37,880 nucleotides of DNA from an uncultured Bacteroidales bacterium (GCA_947303715.1 CAMYYY010000026.1:1-37880), one strand, 5' to 3'. Numbered from the stretch's first letter, positions 1 through 7,698 are shown. A program made the numbers and translations. Notes: generated from the sequence alone by a model not told the origin.

Positions 1-335
1 AGTTCTCCTTTCCTACGACAAAAGTATGAAATAACCGGCTTGCTCGCTGTTCTCCATATCGTTTTTCTCCCAAATTCATAAGGCTTCCATGCGGCTGCGC
101 CGCAATTCCGCTGCAAACTTAGAGTTTGATTCTGAGCGCGTAGAATCAAACGTCGTGGAAACAACGTTTGATAATAATCGAAAGCGACAAACATAAAAAA
201 GGCCAAAGTCGTGACGGGTTGAAAAGAAAACCGCCCAGCAGCTGGGAGTTTGTTATAGGAAAAGTGGGTATGCAACCCGTCACTATCAGGGGGAAAGGAA
301 GAGTGAACACTTGCACCTTACAAAATGAAAGGAAT
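1..335. other. Non-coding left end with nested inverted repeats
   Basis: I see no convincing gene here. There are three inverted repeats. A perfect 10-bp pair lies at 124-133/142-151. An 8-bp pair at 146-153/164-171 shares its left arm with the first, so the two hairpins exclude each other. A perfect 11-bp pair at 211-221/273-283 encloses a small hairpin at 234-246 (CCCAG/CTGGG). The stretch could be a structured RNA or the edge of an element cut by the window. No tRNA fold or integrase site was recognised. Confidence 0.4.
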
Positions 336-361
336 AAAAAGCGAAGCCATGTGGCCTCGCT
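336..361 (-). terminator. Intrinsic terminator of the DUF6624 lipoprotein gene
   Basis: Read on the minus strand just after the stop codon at 392, the arms AGCGAGGCC and GGCTTCGCT form a stem with one G-U pair and a tight 4-base loop. A run of T residues (complement of 336-340) follows. This is the expected form and place for a Rho-independent terminator. Confidence 0.75.
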
Positions 362-391
362 AATTCTGTAAGATAAATTGGAATTTAGCGT

Positions 392-1030
392 CTAATCAAA
401 GTCTGCCACAGTTCTCTCCTTGTCCCAAACTATCTCTTGACCGACTGACTCGCTGCTGGTCTTTAGGTAGTCTTGAATGGGTGATAATCCTACGGTGCTT
501 CTCAGACTGTCAAGAGCGGCGGGATTATCCACCGGCCAGAGACATAACTGCATGGCAACTTCATTATCCACAATCATTGCCGCCATCTTAATCTGGGTTC
601 CATAAACCTGCGGCTTACCCTCTTCCATCAGAACTCTGTCATTAAGAATAGCATAGTCCGTTTTATCCAAGACACCCTCTTCGGCTTTTTCCTTTACAAG
701 TTCAAGGTACTTGCTCCTGTTGGCGAGGTCGGAATGGTCAATAACAATCCAGATGGCCCGATTCGCTTTATAAGATAGATGTGATGGCCAACCCTCTTTG
801 TCCAGAATGCCAAACACAATCGCTTGATTCAAAGAATCCACCCGTTCCATCTCTGTTGAATACTCCAAAATCTGGTCGGCCGTTAGGGATGACATCTCTT
901 TTGTCCACTCACGTACAGCCTGGTCGTTATTGTACACCTCTTCCAAGATTAGGTTATACTGATTGCAACTGGCAAAAGCAGCTATGATGAGAATAAGAAA
1001 AACTCTACTGTATCTAAGCATTGTTCCCAT
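392..1030 (-). CDS. DUF6624-like lipoprotein
   Basis: Predicted secreted lipoprotein of 212 residues with unknown molecular function. The N-terminus has a hydrophobic segment ending in a lipobox-like AFASC, so residue 22 (Cys) is the likely lipidation site. The C-terminal two thirds resembles the DUF6624 family: the segment with GWPS, AIWIVIDHSD, the YAILNDRV stretch and YGTQ around residues 80-145 follows the family pattern as I recall it. An alternative start is the internal Met at 1021; both leave the signal peptide intact. It lies 63 bp downstream of holA on the same strand with no clear terminator between them, so read-through from holA is possible. A good terminator lies just past its stop. 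Confidence 0.7.
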   Translation of the reverse strand: MGTMLRYSRVFLILIIAAFASCNQYNLILEEVYNNDQAVREWTKEMSSLTADQILEYSTEMERVDSLNQAIVFGILDKEGWPSHLSYKANRAIWIVIDHSDLANRSKYLELVKEKAEEGVLDKTDYAILNDRVLMEEGKPQVYGTQIKMAAMIVDNEVAMQLCLWPVDNPAALDSLRSTVGLSPIQDYLKTSSESVGQEIVWDKERTVADFD

Positions 1031-1093
1031 TTGCTATCGTTATAATCTATTTAAAATAAGGCCGGAAGGGCGTCATTAAGAAACGAGTGAGAA

Positions 1094-2113
1094 CTAGTGA
1101 AGGATGAAATAGACGAGTTCACGGAGAAGGCCGTGCGTGGTGCTGGCAGTCGCCCCTATTCCCTTGCTCATGGCATCGTAGCGGCGCAAAGCCGTAACGA
1201 TTTCCATGACTTTCGTTGCGGTATAATTGCGCATACCATAGATATAATCGCCCGTTCCCCAGGTAGATTTCAAGCCGAGATACGAGGCTACGCCTTGAGC
1301 CGTTCGCTGAGGGGCATAATAGGAAAGCATCAGATTGGAGAAATAGCTGAACAACAAGGGCAGAATAACCTGCATGGGGAAAGCCTTGGGGTTGTCCTCC
1401 ATGTACTTAGTAATGCGTCCAGCCTTCTCAATATCCCTGGCAATGAGGGCATTTTTGAGTTCAAAGACGTTATATTCCTTGCTGATGCCTGTATAAGCCT
1501 CCACCATATCCGGCGTAATGACGTTACCGTCAGGCGCCATATTGATATAGAGTTTTTCCAACTCGCTCGTCAGGCGGTTCAGGTCTGAGCCGATGCTCTC
1601 GATGAGCATCATGGTAGCCTTTTCATCAATCGTGAGCTGATGGGCTTTTACATGATTGGTGATGAAGTAAGGCAGCAAATCCTCCCCCAGCTTCTTTGAC
1701 TCAAAAACAGCTCCTCCTGCCCGCTCGATGTCACCTGCTGTTTTCTTGCGCTTGTCCAGACTGCCATTCTTATGGCAGAAAACCAGCACCGTAGAGGGCT
1801 GAGGTTTCTGGAGATAGAAACTGAGCGAATCAATCTCCCCCTTAAGATTCTGCGCCTCCTTGACGATGATAACCTGTCGCTCAGCCATCATCGGATAGCG
1901 TTTGGCAAGCGAGAGGATATTGCCGAGATTCGTATCCTGCGCATAGACAATGGTTTGGTTGAACTCCCGCTCGCTCTCCGTCAGGACGTCTGTGGCAAAA
2001 TGGGCAGCAAGCTGGTCAATATAGTACGGCTCGTCGCCCATCAGGTAATAGACAGGACGGAGGTTCTTATTGGCTATCTCCTGGAGGATGTTCTCGTACG
2101 TTGTCGCTGCCAT
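1094..2113 (-). CDS. holA: DNA polymerase III subunit delta
   Basis: Subunit of the clamp-loader complex that opens the beta sliding clamp and places it on primed DNA. The 339-residue length is normal for HolA. The N-terminal part (about 1-140) begins with a conserved PVYYLMGDEPYYID segment, followed by the RYPMMAERQVIIVKEA and TVLVFCHK stretches of the degenerate AAA+ fold. The central region holds IGSDLNRLTSELEKL, a typical delta-subunit motif around residue 175, and the C-terminal helical collar domain follows. It starts 21 bp after the AMP nucleosidase gene, so the two are probably co-transcribed. Confidence 0.95.
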   Translation of the reverse strand: MAATTYENILQEIANKNLRPVYYLMGDEPYYIDQLAAHFATDVLTESEREFNQTIVYAQDTNLGNILSLAKRYPMMAERQVIIVKEAQNLKGEIDSLSFYLQKPQPSTVLVFCHKNGSLDKRKKTAGDIERAGGAVFESKKLGEDLLPYFITNHVKAHQLTIDEKATMMLIESIGSDLNRLTSELEKLYINMAPDGNVITPDMVEAYTGISKEYNVFELKNALIARDIEKAGRITKYMEDNPKAFPMQVILPLLFSYFSNLMLSYYAPQRTAQGVASYLGLKSTWGTGDYIYGMRNYTATKVMEIVTALRRYDAMSKGIGATASTTHGLLRELVYFILH

Positions 2114-2134
2114 ATTCGCAAAGAGCTCAAAGGA

Positions 2135-2911
2135 TTACCAGTCGAACTTCAGGTGTTTGACAGTCTTCTTCTCATCAATAATCATGCGAAGCGAGCGGAC
2201 ACCCGTCATCAGGTGATCCTCCACGAAATTCTTCGTCACGTGCGAATCGCTCTGCTCCGTCTTGACGCCCTCAGGTATCATCGGCTGATCGGAAATGAGC
2301 AACAGCGCCCCCGTGGGAATGTGGTTGGCAAAGCCGCAGCTGAAGAGCGTCGCCGTCTCCATATCGACCGCCATAGCTCGCGTCGTACGCAAGTATTCCT
2401 TGAACTTCTCATCGTGCTCCCAAACGCGTCGGTTGGTGGTGTAGACCGTGCCTGTCCAATAGTCGTGCGCCCCGTCGCGAATAGCCGAAGAAACAGCACG
2501 TTGGAGCATGAATGCCGGCAAGGCGGGCACCTCGGGCGGATAGTAGTCGTTGGACGTACCCTCGCCTCGGATGGCAGCGATGGGCAGGATGTAGTCGCCC
2601 ACAGCCGTCTTGTTGGTGATTCCTCCGCACTTGCCCAGGAACAGCACAGCCTTCGGACGTATGGCTCCAAGGAGATCCATGATGATGGCAGCATTAGGGC
2701 TTCCCATGCCGAAATTGATGATGGTTATCCCCTCGGCTGAGGCAGATATCATATTGGCGTCACGCCCTCGAACCTCCACGCCGTACTTCTCAGCAAAAAG
2801 CTCAACGTAGTTGGAAAAATTGGTAAGGAGGATGAAGTCGTCGAACTCATCCAACCGCCTTTTCGTATAGCGTGGAAGCCAGTTTTCCACAATTTCCTGC
2901 TTTGTTTTCAT
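2135..2911 (-). CDS. amn: AMP nucleosidase
   Basis: Predicted to hydrolyse AMP to adenine and ribose 5-phosphate in purine salvage. The 258-residue protein is of the short type found in Bacteroidota, without the extra N-terminal domain of the enterobacterial enzyme. Nucleoside phosphorylase-fold signatures are visible: FGMGSPNAAI near residue 68, the FLGKCGG segment near 92, AVDMETATLF around 180 (the Glu that contacts ribose in this fold) and LLISDQP around 205 (likely catalytic Asp). It is the first gene after a good promoter at 2956-2986 and leads into holA. Confidence 0.9.
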   Translation of the reverse strand: MKTKQEIVENWLPRYTKRRLDEFDDFILLTNFSNYVELFAEKYGVEVRGRDANMISASAEGITIINFGMGSPNAAIIMDLLGAIRPKAVLFLGKCGGITNKTAVGDYILPIAAIRGEGTSNDYYPPEVPALPAFMLQRAVSSAIRDGAHDYWTGTVYTTNRRVWEHDEKFKEYLRTTRAMAVDMETATLFSCGFANHIPTGALLLISDQPMIPEGVKTEQSDSHVTKNFVEDHLMTGVRSLRMIIDEKKTVKHLKFDW

Positions 2912-2955
2912 AACTTATCTGTTTTTTTCCTAAATTTGCACGCGGAATCATTTGG

Positions 2956-2986
2956 CAAAGATAGTGCAAGTCGAGCGAAAAGCAAA
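2956..2986 (-). promoter_or_regulatory. Promoter for amn-holA
   Basis: On the minus strand TTTG (2986-2983) and TATCTTTG (2963-2956) are separated by 19 bp, matching the Bacteroidota -33/-7 consensus. Transcription would begin about 40 bp upstream of the amn start codon. Confidence 0.7.
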
Positions 2987-3038
2987 ATTTATTTTGATTT
3001 TTCCGAAGCGAAGCCTGTCTAAAACGTAGTTAAAGATA

Positions 3039-3494
3039 GTGATGTTTGAACTAAACCTACCTCCTTTTGACGTTAAGATCTCCTCCGAGGGCGAGAAGAA
3101 ACGCATTTTCGACGTCATCCGCCGACGATACGTAGCGCTGACGCCTGAGGAATGGGTGCGCCAGCACTTCGTCCACTTCCTTGCTGCTGAGAAGGGCTAC
3201 CCCCTAACGCTGATGGCAAACGAGGTGCAGCTGAAGCTGAACGGCATGTCGCGCCGATGCGATACTGTGGTGTACGACCGTACGCTCACGCCGCGCGTCA
3301 TCGTGGAGTACAAAGCCCCCTCCGTCGAGATTACGCAGAAGGTTTTCGACCAGATAAGCCGCTACAATCGCGTGCTGCGCGTCGATTACCTCATCGTCAG
3401 CAACGGCCTCACTCACTACTGCTGCCGCATCGATTATGCCTCGCAGGGCTACACCTTCCTGCCCGACATCCCCACCTACGAAGAATTATTATAG
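3039..3494 (+). CDS. Solo HsdR N-terminal-like nuclease-domain protein
   Basis: A 151-residue protein consisting only of a type I restriction HsdR_N-like domain. The PD-(D/E)XK pattern is visible: the Asp in RRCDTVVYD near residue 75 and the EYKAP motif near residue 93, the expected spacing for Asp and Glu-x-Lys in a metal-dependent nuclease core. No helicase, specificity or methylase gene is nearby, so it is not a restriction system. It is divergent from amn-holA. I recall this domain often sitting next to holA in Bacteroidota, which hints at a housekeeping DNA-related role, but the function is not established by the sequence. Confidence 0.8.
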   Translation: MMFELNLPPFDVKISSEGEKKRIFDVIRRRYVALTPEEWVRQHFVHFLAAEKGYPLTLMANEVQLKLNGMSRRCDTVVYDRTLTPRVIVEYKAPSVEITQKVFDQISRYNRVLRVDYLIVSNGLTHYCCRIDYASQGYTFLPDIPTYEELL

Positions 3495-3495
3495 G

Positions 3496-3677
3496 AAAAG
3501 ACCTGAGGGAGAAGGCTTTTTTCCTGTCAGCACAAGGGTCTTTTTTAAAACTCCAATTGGCGGAGAATGATACTCCAGCTGGAGGAGGATGAAACTCCAG
3601 TTGGAGTAGATTAAAACCGCAGCTGGAGTAGATAAAACTTCAGCCGCGGTCTTAAAAACATTCTGTGCGTTGACAGG
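3496..3677. repeat. Array of five 21-22 bp palindromic units inside an outer inverted repeat
   Basis: Between two convergent genes lie five related units starting at 3550, 3572, 3594, 3616 and 3637. Their core is ACTCCAGCTGGAGTAGAT or a variant, and the CTCCAGCTGGAG part is self-complementary. The array is flanked by an imperfect inverted repeat (3523-3534 CCTGTCAGCACA and 3664-3677) and by an 8-bp AAAAGACC/GGTCTTTT pair (3496-3503/3537-3544) that may be the terminator of the upstream gene. The units abut with no unique spacers, so this is not a CRISPR array. Confidence 0.8.
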
Positions 3678-3685
3678 AAGACCCC

Positions 3686-4525
3686 TTAATCTACGGCTTT
3701 CGGAGCCTCGTCCTCGGTCTTCTTGCGACGGATGGTGCGCTTCTTCTTGGGCTTCTCGTCGGGAGCAACAATCTTGACGCCAGCCAGTTCGGGGTCAATC
3801 ATGATACGTCCGCAATACTCGCAGACGATGACTTTCTTGCGCATCTTGATGTCAAGCTGGCGCTGGGGCGGAATCTTGTTGAAGCAGCCTCCGCAGGCGT
3901 CACGCTGCACATAAACGATGCCCAGGCCGTTGCGGCTGTTCTTGCGGATGCGCTTGTACGACATCAGCAGACGGGGCTCAATCATCAGTTCCTTTTTCTT
4001 AGCCTGATCGCGCAGTTCCTCTTCCTTCTGGCGCGTCTCGGAGATGATGTCGTCAAGCTCGCTCTTCTTTTCCTCCAGCATCAGTTCCTTGTCGGCGATG
4101 ATAGCGCGGATTTTCTCTATTTCGTCGAGGCAGATGCGCTGTTTGGCAGCTCCTTCGCGCAGGCGCTTGTTAGCCAGGTCAATCTCGAGGGTCTGATACT
4201 CGATTTCCTTATTCAGGGAGTCGAATTCTCGGTTGTTGCGCACGTTGTCGAGGTCCTTGGTGTACTTCTCCACCAACGCCTGCGACTTGTCGATGGTGCG
4301 ACGATACTCGTTGTCAGCCGACTTCATGGTGTTGAGGTCGGTTTGGAAGTTGCTCACGCGCGTCTGCAAACCAGCAATCTCGTCCTCGAGGTCCTGAACC
4401 TCAAGGGGCAGTTCGCCACGCAACGTCTTGATCTTGTCAATCTCGGTGTAAATAGTCTGAAGCTGATAAAGGGCTTTCAGCTTCTCCTCCACCGTCATGT
4501 CTTGGGGATTGATTTTCTTTGCCAT
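3686..4525 (-). CDS. Coiled-coil protein with C-terminal C4 zinc ribbon
   Basis: 279 residues. Residues about 10-185 are heptad-rich and highly charged, predicted as a long antiparallel coiled-coil hairpin. Residues about 205-245 hold a zinc ribbon with CGGC and CEYC pairs (four Cys ligands). A basic and acidic low-complexity tail rich in Lys and Arg follows. This is the architecture of the zf-RING_7/CT398-like family, thought to bind nucleic acid or act with the translation or secretion machinery; the precise role is not known. It lies 11 bp downstream of the Nif3-like gene, a pairing common across bacteria, and the two are probably one transcript. Confidence 0.85.
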   Translation of the reverse strand: MAKKINPQDMTVEEKLKALYQLQTIYTEIDKIKTLRGELPLEVQDLEDEIAGLQTRVSNFQTDLNTMKSADNEYRRTIDKSQALVEKYTKDLDNVRNNREFDSLNKEIEYQTLEIDLANKRLREGAAKQRICLDEIEKIRAIIADKELMLEEKKSELDDIISETRQKEEELRDQAKKKELMIEPRLLMSYKRIRKNSRNGLGIVYVQRDACGGCFNKIPPQRQLDIKMRKKVIVCEYCGRIMIDPELAGVKIVAPDEKPKKKRTIRRKKTEDEAPKAVD

Positions 4526-4536
4526 ACTATTATTAT

Positions 4537-5322
4537 TTATAAGGTTTGAATTGGGTTCGTATTCAGTTGGGTGTGCTCTACACGAAGCGTGGGGAACTGC
4601 TTGCGTAGCAGGCGCTCAAAGATGCAGGACGTGAACTGCTCGCTTTCGTAGTGCCCCATGCTTACCATCAGGATTTCGCCATCGTGTCCGAAGAAATCGT
4701 GATAGTGGATTTCGCCCGTGATGAAACAATCGGCTCCTGCACGAATGGCATCGTTCAGCAGGAAGTATCCTGCGCCTCCGCAGAGAGCCACACGTCGTAC
4801 GGAACGTCCCGTCAAGCGGTTGTGCTGGAGCACCTGCACACCAAAGATTGCCTTCATGCGAGAAAGGAACGACAGCTCGTCCTCCGACTGAGGCAGCGTG
4901 CCGATGACACCTGCGCCACAGACGACTCCGTTCACCTCGCGTTTCGTCAGCAGCTCCACGTCCTTGAGCCCGATGCGGCTTGCTATCTCATAGTTGACGC
5001 CTCCTACGGCATTGTCCAGGTTGGTGTGAGCGGCATAAATGGCGATGCCCCGCTGAATGGCCTTCAGCGTGCAACGCTCCACGTAAGTGCGACCCACGAC
5101 AGCCTTCAGCGGATGAAACAATGGCGGATGATGGGCGACAATCAGGTTCAACCCCCGCTCTGCCGCCTCGTCAATCACATCCTCTGTGACGTCCAGACAC
5201 AATAAAGCCCCTGTAACATCCGCCTCTGTCAACCCGATTTGCAAGCCGGAATTATCAAAATCGTCTTGCAACGGCAGCGGCGCGAACTGTTCAAGGGCAA
5301 CAATAACCTCTTTAACTTTCAT
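4537..5322 (-). CDS. Nif3-like dinuclear metal-centre protein
   Basis: Member of the NIF3/YbgI family, hexameric toroid proteins with a two-metal site; some are described as GTP cyclohydrolase I type 2 homologues but the true substrate is unclear. Metal-binding motifs are visible: VAHHPPLFHP around residue 65, AAHTNLDNAVGG around 100, and GEIHYHDFF with MGHYESEQF near the C-terminus. I chose the Met at 5322 (261 residues, beginning MKVKEV). The earlier Met at 5370 falls within the predicted promoter, whose -33 element covers 5370-5373, and its extra residues do not resemble the family. Confidence 0.9.
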   Translation of the reverse strand: MKVKEVIVALEQFAPLPLQDDFDNSGLQIGLTEADVTGALLCLDVTEDVIDEAAERGLNLIVAHHPPLFHPLKAVVGRTYVERCTLKAIQRGIAIYAAHTNLDNAVGGVNYEIASRIGLKDVELLTKREVNGVVCGAGVIGTLPQSEDELSFLSRMKAIFGVQVLQHNRLTGRSVRRVALCGGAGYFLLNDAIRAGADCFITGEIHYHDFFGHDGEILMVSMGHYESEQFTSCIFERLLRKQFPTLRVEHTQLNTNPIQTL

Positions 5323-5342
5323 CCGTACCGGAATTTCCGCTG

Positions 5343-5373
5343 CAAAGGTAATGCAAACTGAATGAAACACAAA
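5343..5373 (-). promoter_or_regulatory. Promoter for nif3-like and zinc-ribbon genes
   Basis: Minus-strand TTTG (5373-5370) and TACCTTTG (5350-5343) are spaced 19 bp apart. This gives a very short leader before the chosen Nif3 start at 5322 and argues against the upstream start. Confidence 0.7.
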
Positions 5374-5426
5374 ATAATTCCCTAATTATTTTATGATAAC
5401 CATCCAAATCAAGAAGAACTGTTGCG

Positions 5427-6476
5427 TCAACTAAAGGGAAAGAATGCCGACACGCTATCCGCGATGTGGCAGCGGGTGACATCAGGAAGAAGGGCTACAG
5501 AGAGAGGAAAGCCGAAGGGATAAATGCACTCAACATGGGTAAAACCAGCTGAAAGAAGTTGCTCTTTATCTTCTACTTGCCCGGCAAGGAGAATAACAGG
5601 GACGTGTTGACGCTGGGCTCTGCGGAGGATGCCCATGGGTACCTTCCCCATTAGTGTCTGAAGGTCTGCCCTGCCCTCGCCCGTAATCACCAAAGAGACA
5701 TCAACAAGGAGGGCGTCGAAGCCTACAGCATCCAACAGAAGGTCAATACCTGAACGTCGCTCAGCATGGAGATATTGCATGAAGGCATAGCCAAGGCCTC
5801 CTGCGGCTCCAGCGCCAGGTTTGTTAGAGCAGTCGTAGCCCATGCGTCGGGCTGACTCTTCCGCAAAGGTACGAGCACGGCTGTCCAATTCTGCCACCAT
5901 CGCTGGCGTGGCTCCTTTCTGCGGAGCAAAGACATAAGCCGCGCCCTCCGGGCCAAAGAGCGGGTTGACGACATCAGTACCTAGCGTGATGCGAACATCT
6001 GCAAAGGGTTCGAGCGCTGTGCCAAAAGCATCGTGCAAGGCACGAATCATACCACATCCGGCATCACTTGTAGCGCTTCCTCCCAATCCTACAAGGATAT
6101 CGCGACATCCTCGATAAACAGCATCTGCAATAAGCTGCCCTGTGCCGTAGCTGCTGGTCAACAGCGGATTGCGCTCGTTAGCTTGAAGCAACGTCAGCCC
6201 GCTGGCTCGAGCGATTTCAATGACGGCCCGACTGCCCTGAACCAAATACTTCGCTTGAATGGGGCGCATCAGAGGGTCGCAAACGGAAATCTCAACAAAA
6301 GTTCCCCCACTTGCCGCATAAAAAGCATCCAGCCATCCTTCGCCTCCATCGCTGACAGGCAGGGAAATCACCTCCGCATCGGGCAAAGTTCGCGATACGC
6401 CCTCCCTTGCGGCAGCATTCGCCTCCGCCGAAGTAAGGCAGCCTTTGAAGGAATCAAAAGCGAGGAGGATACGCAT
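5427..6476 (-). CDS. Glycerate kinase (GlxK/GarK type)
   Basis: Predicted to phosphorylate D-glycerate with ATP, feeding glycolysis. The 349-residue protein starts with MRILLAFDSFKGCLTSAEA, the signature N-terminus of the family. It contains PVSDGGEGWLDAF (about 41-53), LLTSSYGTGQLI and GLGGSATSDAGCGM (about 131-144, glycine-rich nucleotide or substrate loop), NKPGAGAAGGLGYAF (about 215-229) and VITGEGRADLQTLMGK (about 260-275). Length and motif order are normal. It follows pgeF by 36 bp filled with heptamer repeats, with yccF-like and pgeF upstream on the same strand. Confidence 0.93.
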   Translation of the reverse strand: MRILLAFDSFKGCLTSAEANAAAREGVSRTLPDAEVISLPVSDGGEGWLDAFYAASGGTFVEISVCDPLMRPIQAKYLVQGSRAVIEIARASGLTLLQANERNPLLTSSYGTGQLIADAVYRGCRDILVGLGGSATSDAGCGMIRALHDAFGTALEPFADVRITLGTDVVNPLFGPEGAAYVFAPQKGATPAMVAELDSRARTFAEESARRMGYDCSNKPGAGAAGGLGYAFMQYLHAERRSGIDLLLDAVGFDALLVDVSLVITGEGRADLQTLMGKVPMGILRRAQRQHVPVILLAGQVEDKEQLLSAGFTHVECIYPFGFPLSVALLPDVTRCHIADSVSAFFPFS

Positions 6477-6481
6477 GATTT

Positions 6482-6524
6482 AGGTTAAGGGTTAAGGGTT
6501 AATGGTTAAAGGTTAGGGATTAAG
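6482..6524. repeat. Tandem heptamer repeat, GGTTAAG type
   Basis: Six consecutive 7-bp units (GGTTAAG, GGTTAAG, GGTTAAT, GGTTAAA, GGTTAGG, GATTAAG) fill the gap between pgeF and glycerate kinase. They supply the last codons and stop of pgeF. Confidence 0.8.
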
Positions 6525-7205
6525 GCGAATGGCGTTGATGATGCGGGGGCAACGAATACCTTCGCGACGGGCGGAATAGAAACGGTCGTTATGCGTATAA
6601 GTACAGAGACCGGCCGTCTGTATGTTAGCATCCTGCAAGCCGCTCTCCGTCAACAGCCAGCGATTGGCCTGCCAAAGGTCAATATGATGTCCACCCTGCA
6701 TGGTATCAGGAATGCGCGGGCCTCGGAAAGAATATATCTTTTCCATCGGAAAGCCCGCATCCCTGAAAGCCTCCACAACTTCCTCTCCTATCTGGAAACT
6801 ATCGAAACCGATGCCTGGGCCAATAACCGCATGAACATCGGCAGGAACGGTTCCAAAACGGGAGGACATTTCCCGAATAGCCTTTGCCGTGATTCCAAGC
6901 ACAGTTCCACGCCATCCGGCATGAACGGCGCAGACGGCAGGGCGCACAGGGTCGTAGAGAAGCACGGGGATACAGTCGGCCGTGCGCGCACCGATGGCAA
7001 TGCCAGGCACGTCGGTCATCAGGGCATCGATGCCCTCCAAATCTTCGCGAGTGAGCGATGGCGAATCAACGTATGCAATCCTATCGCCGTGAACCTGATG
7101 GGCTTGGACAACAGGAAAGGGAAGTTCTGCCCCGCGCTGCGTGGAAAAGGCCGTCACTCCCAACCCAAGATTATAATATAATAAGGTATAGGCCACTTGA
7201 CACAC
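6513..7205 (-). CDS. pgeF: PgeF/YfiH-family purine nucleoside phosphorylase (multicopper-oxidase-like fold)
   Basis: Family members act as purine nucleoside phosphorylases or adenosine deaminases and were formerly called polyphenol oxidases or laccase-domain proteins. The metal-site residues are all present: His39 in QVHGD, Cys78 in TADCIPVLLYD and His95 in AVHAGWRGT. GPGIGFDSFQIGEEV and the C-terminal SARREG segment also fit. At 230 residues it is short. Only 38 residues precede the first ligand, about 30 fewer than I recall for the family, and the usual Asn-Leu/Gly-Asp segment after FSTQRG is missing. The last codons are made of heptamer repeat. It begins 3 bp after the yccF-like gene. Confidence 0.85.
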   Translation of the reverse strand: MCQVAYTLLYYNLGLGVTAFSTQRGAELPFPVVQAHQVHGDRIAYVDSPSLTREDLEGIDALMTDVPGIAIGARTADCIPVLLYDPVRPAVCAVHAGWRGTVLGITAKAIREMSSRFGTVPADVHAVIGPGIGFDSFQIGEEVVEAFRDAGFPMEKIYSFRGPRIPDTMQGGHHIDLWQANRWLLTESGLQDANIQTAGLCTYTHNDRFYSARREGIRCPRIINAIRLNP

Positions 7206-7208
7206 TCG

Positions 7209-7577
7209 TTATTCAATCCGCTTCCCAAACGGCATCAACGACAACCAGGCCAGCTTGAAATGTTGCATGCCGAAGGGAATCCCTACGATGGTGATACAGC
7301 AGAGAAGGCCGAACACGGCATGCATAGCCGCAATCTCCCACCAGCCAAGAGCTATCCACAGAATATTAAATAAAAGATATAAACATCCCGTCATGCTTTT
7401 CCCATCCTCAACCTTCCGGCCGAAAGGCCATAAAGCGAAAGAGCCGAACTTGATCAACTGCATGCCGAAAGGAATGCCGATAATGGAGATGCAAAAGAGC
7501 ACCCCCACGAGCCAGTACATGATGGCTACTATCAGGCCGCCCAAAACGAACCAAAGTATATTACCCAGGAGTTTCAT
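7209..7577 (-). CDS. YccF-domain inner-membrane protein
   Basis: 122-residue integral membrane protein. Two homologous halves each carry hydrophobic helices followed by the repeated motif IGIPFGMQ (around residues 32-40 and 98-106) and a closing WPFGR/MPFGK signature, diagnostic of the YccF (DUF307) domain. No catalytic function is known. I start at the Met at 7577 because the alternative at 7601 lies inside the predicted -7 promoter element (7599-7606). First gene of a probable yccF-pgeF-glycerate kinase transcript. Confidence 0.88.
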   Translation of the reverse strand: MKLLGNILWFVLGGLIVAIMYWLVGVLFCISIIGIPFGMQLIKFGSFALWPFGRKVEDGKSMTGCLYLLFNILWIALGWWEIAAMHAVFGLLCCITIVGIPFGMQHFKLAWLSLMPFGKRIE

Positions 7578-7598
7578 AGAAGGTAATGGTTTTTGTGG

Positions 7599-7629
7599 CA
7601 AAAGTACACGATTTTTGCTTTACGCGCAA
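7599..7629 (-). promoter_or_regulatory. Promoter for yccF-pgeF-glycerate kinase
   Basis: Minus strand TTG (7629-7627), 20 bp, then TACTTTTG (7606-7599). It is divergent from the promoter at 7646-7677. Confidence 0.6.
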
Positions 7630-7645
7630 CTCTATCAAAGGAAAA

Positions 7646-7677
7646 TTTGTTGGTTTGAAAGAATTGTTCTATCTTCG
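7646..7677 (+). promoter_or_regulatory. Promoter for the nucleosidase-like gene
   Basis: TTTG (7646-7649), 20 bp, TATCTTCG (7670-7677), one base off the -7 consensus. It leaves a leader of about 15 bp before the ATG at 7699. Confidence 0.55.
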
Positions 7678-7698
7678 CGCAGTCGAATAAAAAAGAGA

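Noticed and set aside
211..283. Integron attC site
   Set aside because: The paired arms lack the consensus core sites of attC and there is no integrase or gene cassette nearby.
168..371. 67-codon open frame at the left end
   Set aside because: It crosses the inverted repeats and a terminator of the opposite gene, has no recognisable domain and an irregular composition.
1772..2740. 322-codon plus-strand open frame opposite holA and amn
   Set aside because: Both genes on the minus strand are well-recognised families; the frame is an antisense shadow spanning two genes.
3039..3494. Type I restriction system
   Set aside because: Only the HsdR_N domain is present; no helicase, HsdS or HsdM gene is in the window.
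3550..3657. CRISPR array
   Set aside because: Units abut without unique spacers, are themselves palindromic and no cas genes are present. The same holds for 16249-16358 and 37755-37803.
5323..5370. Upstream start for the Nif3-like gene
   Set aside because: It falls within the predicted promoter and the extra residues do not fit the family.
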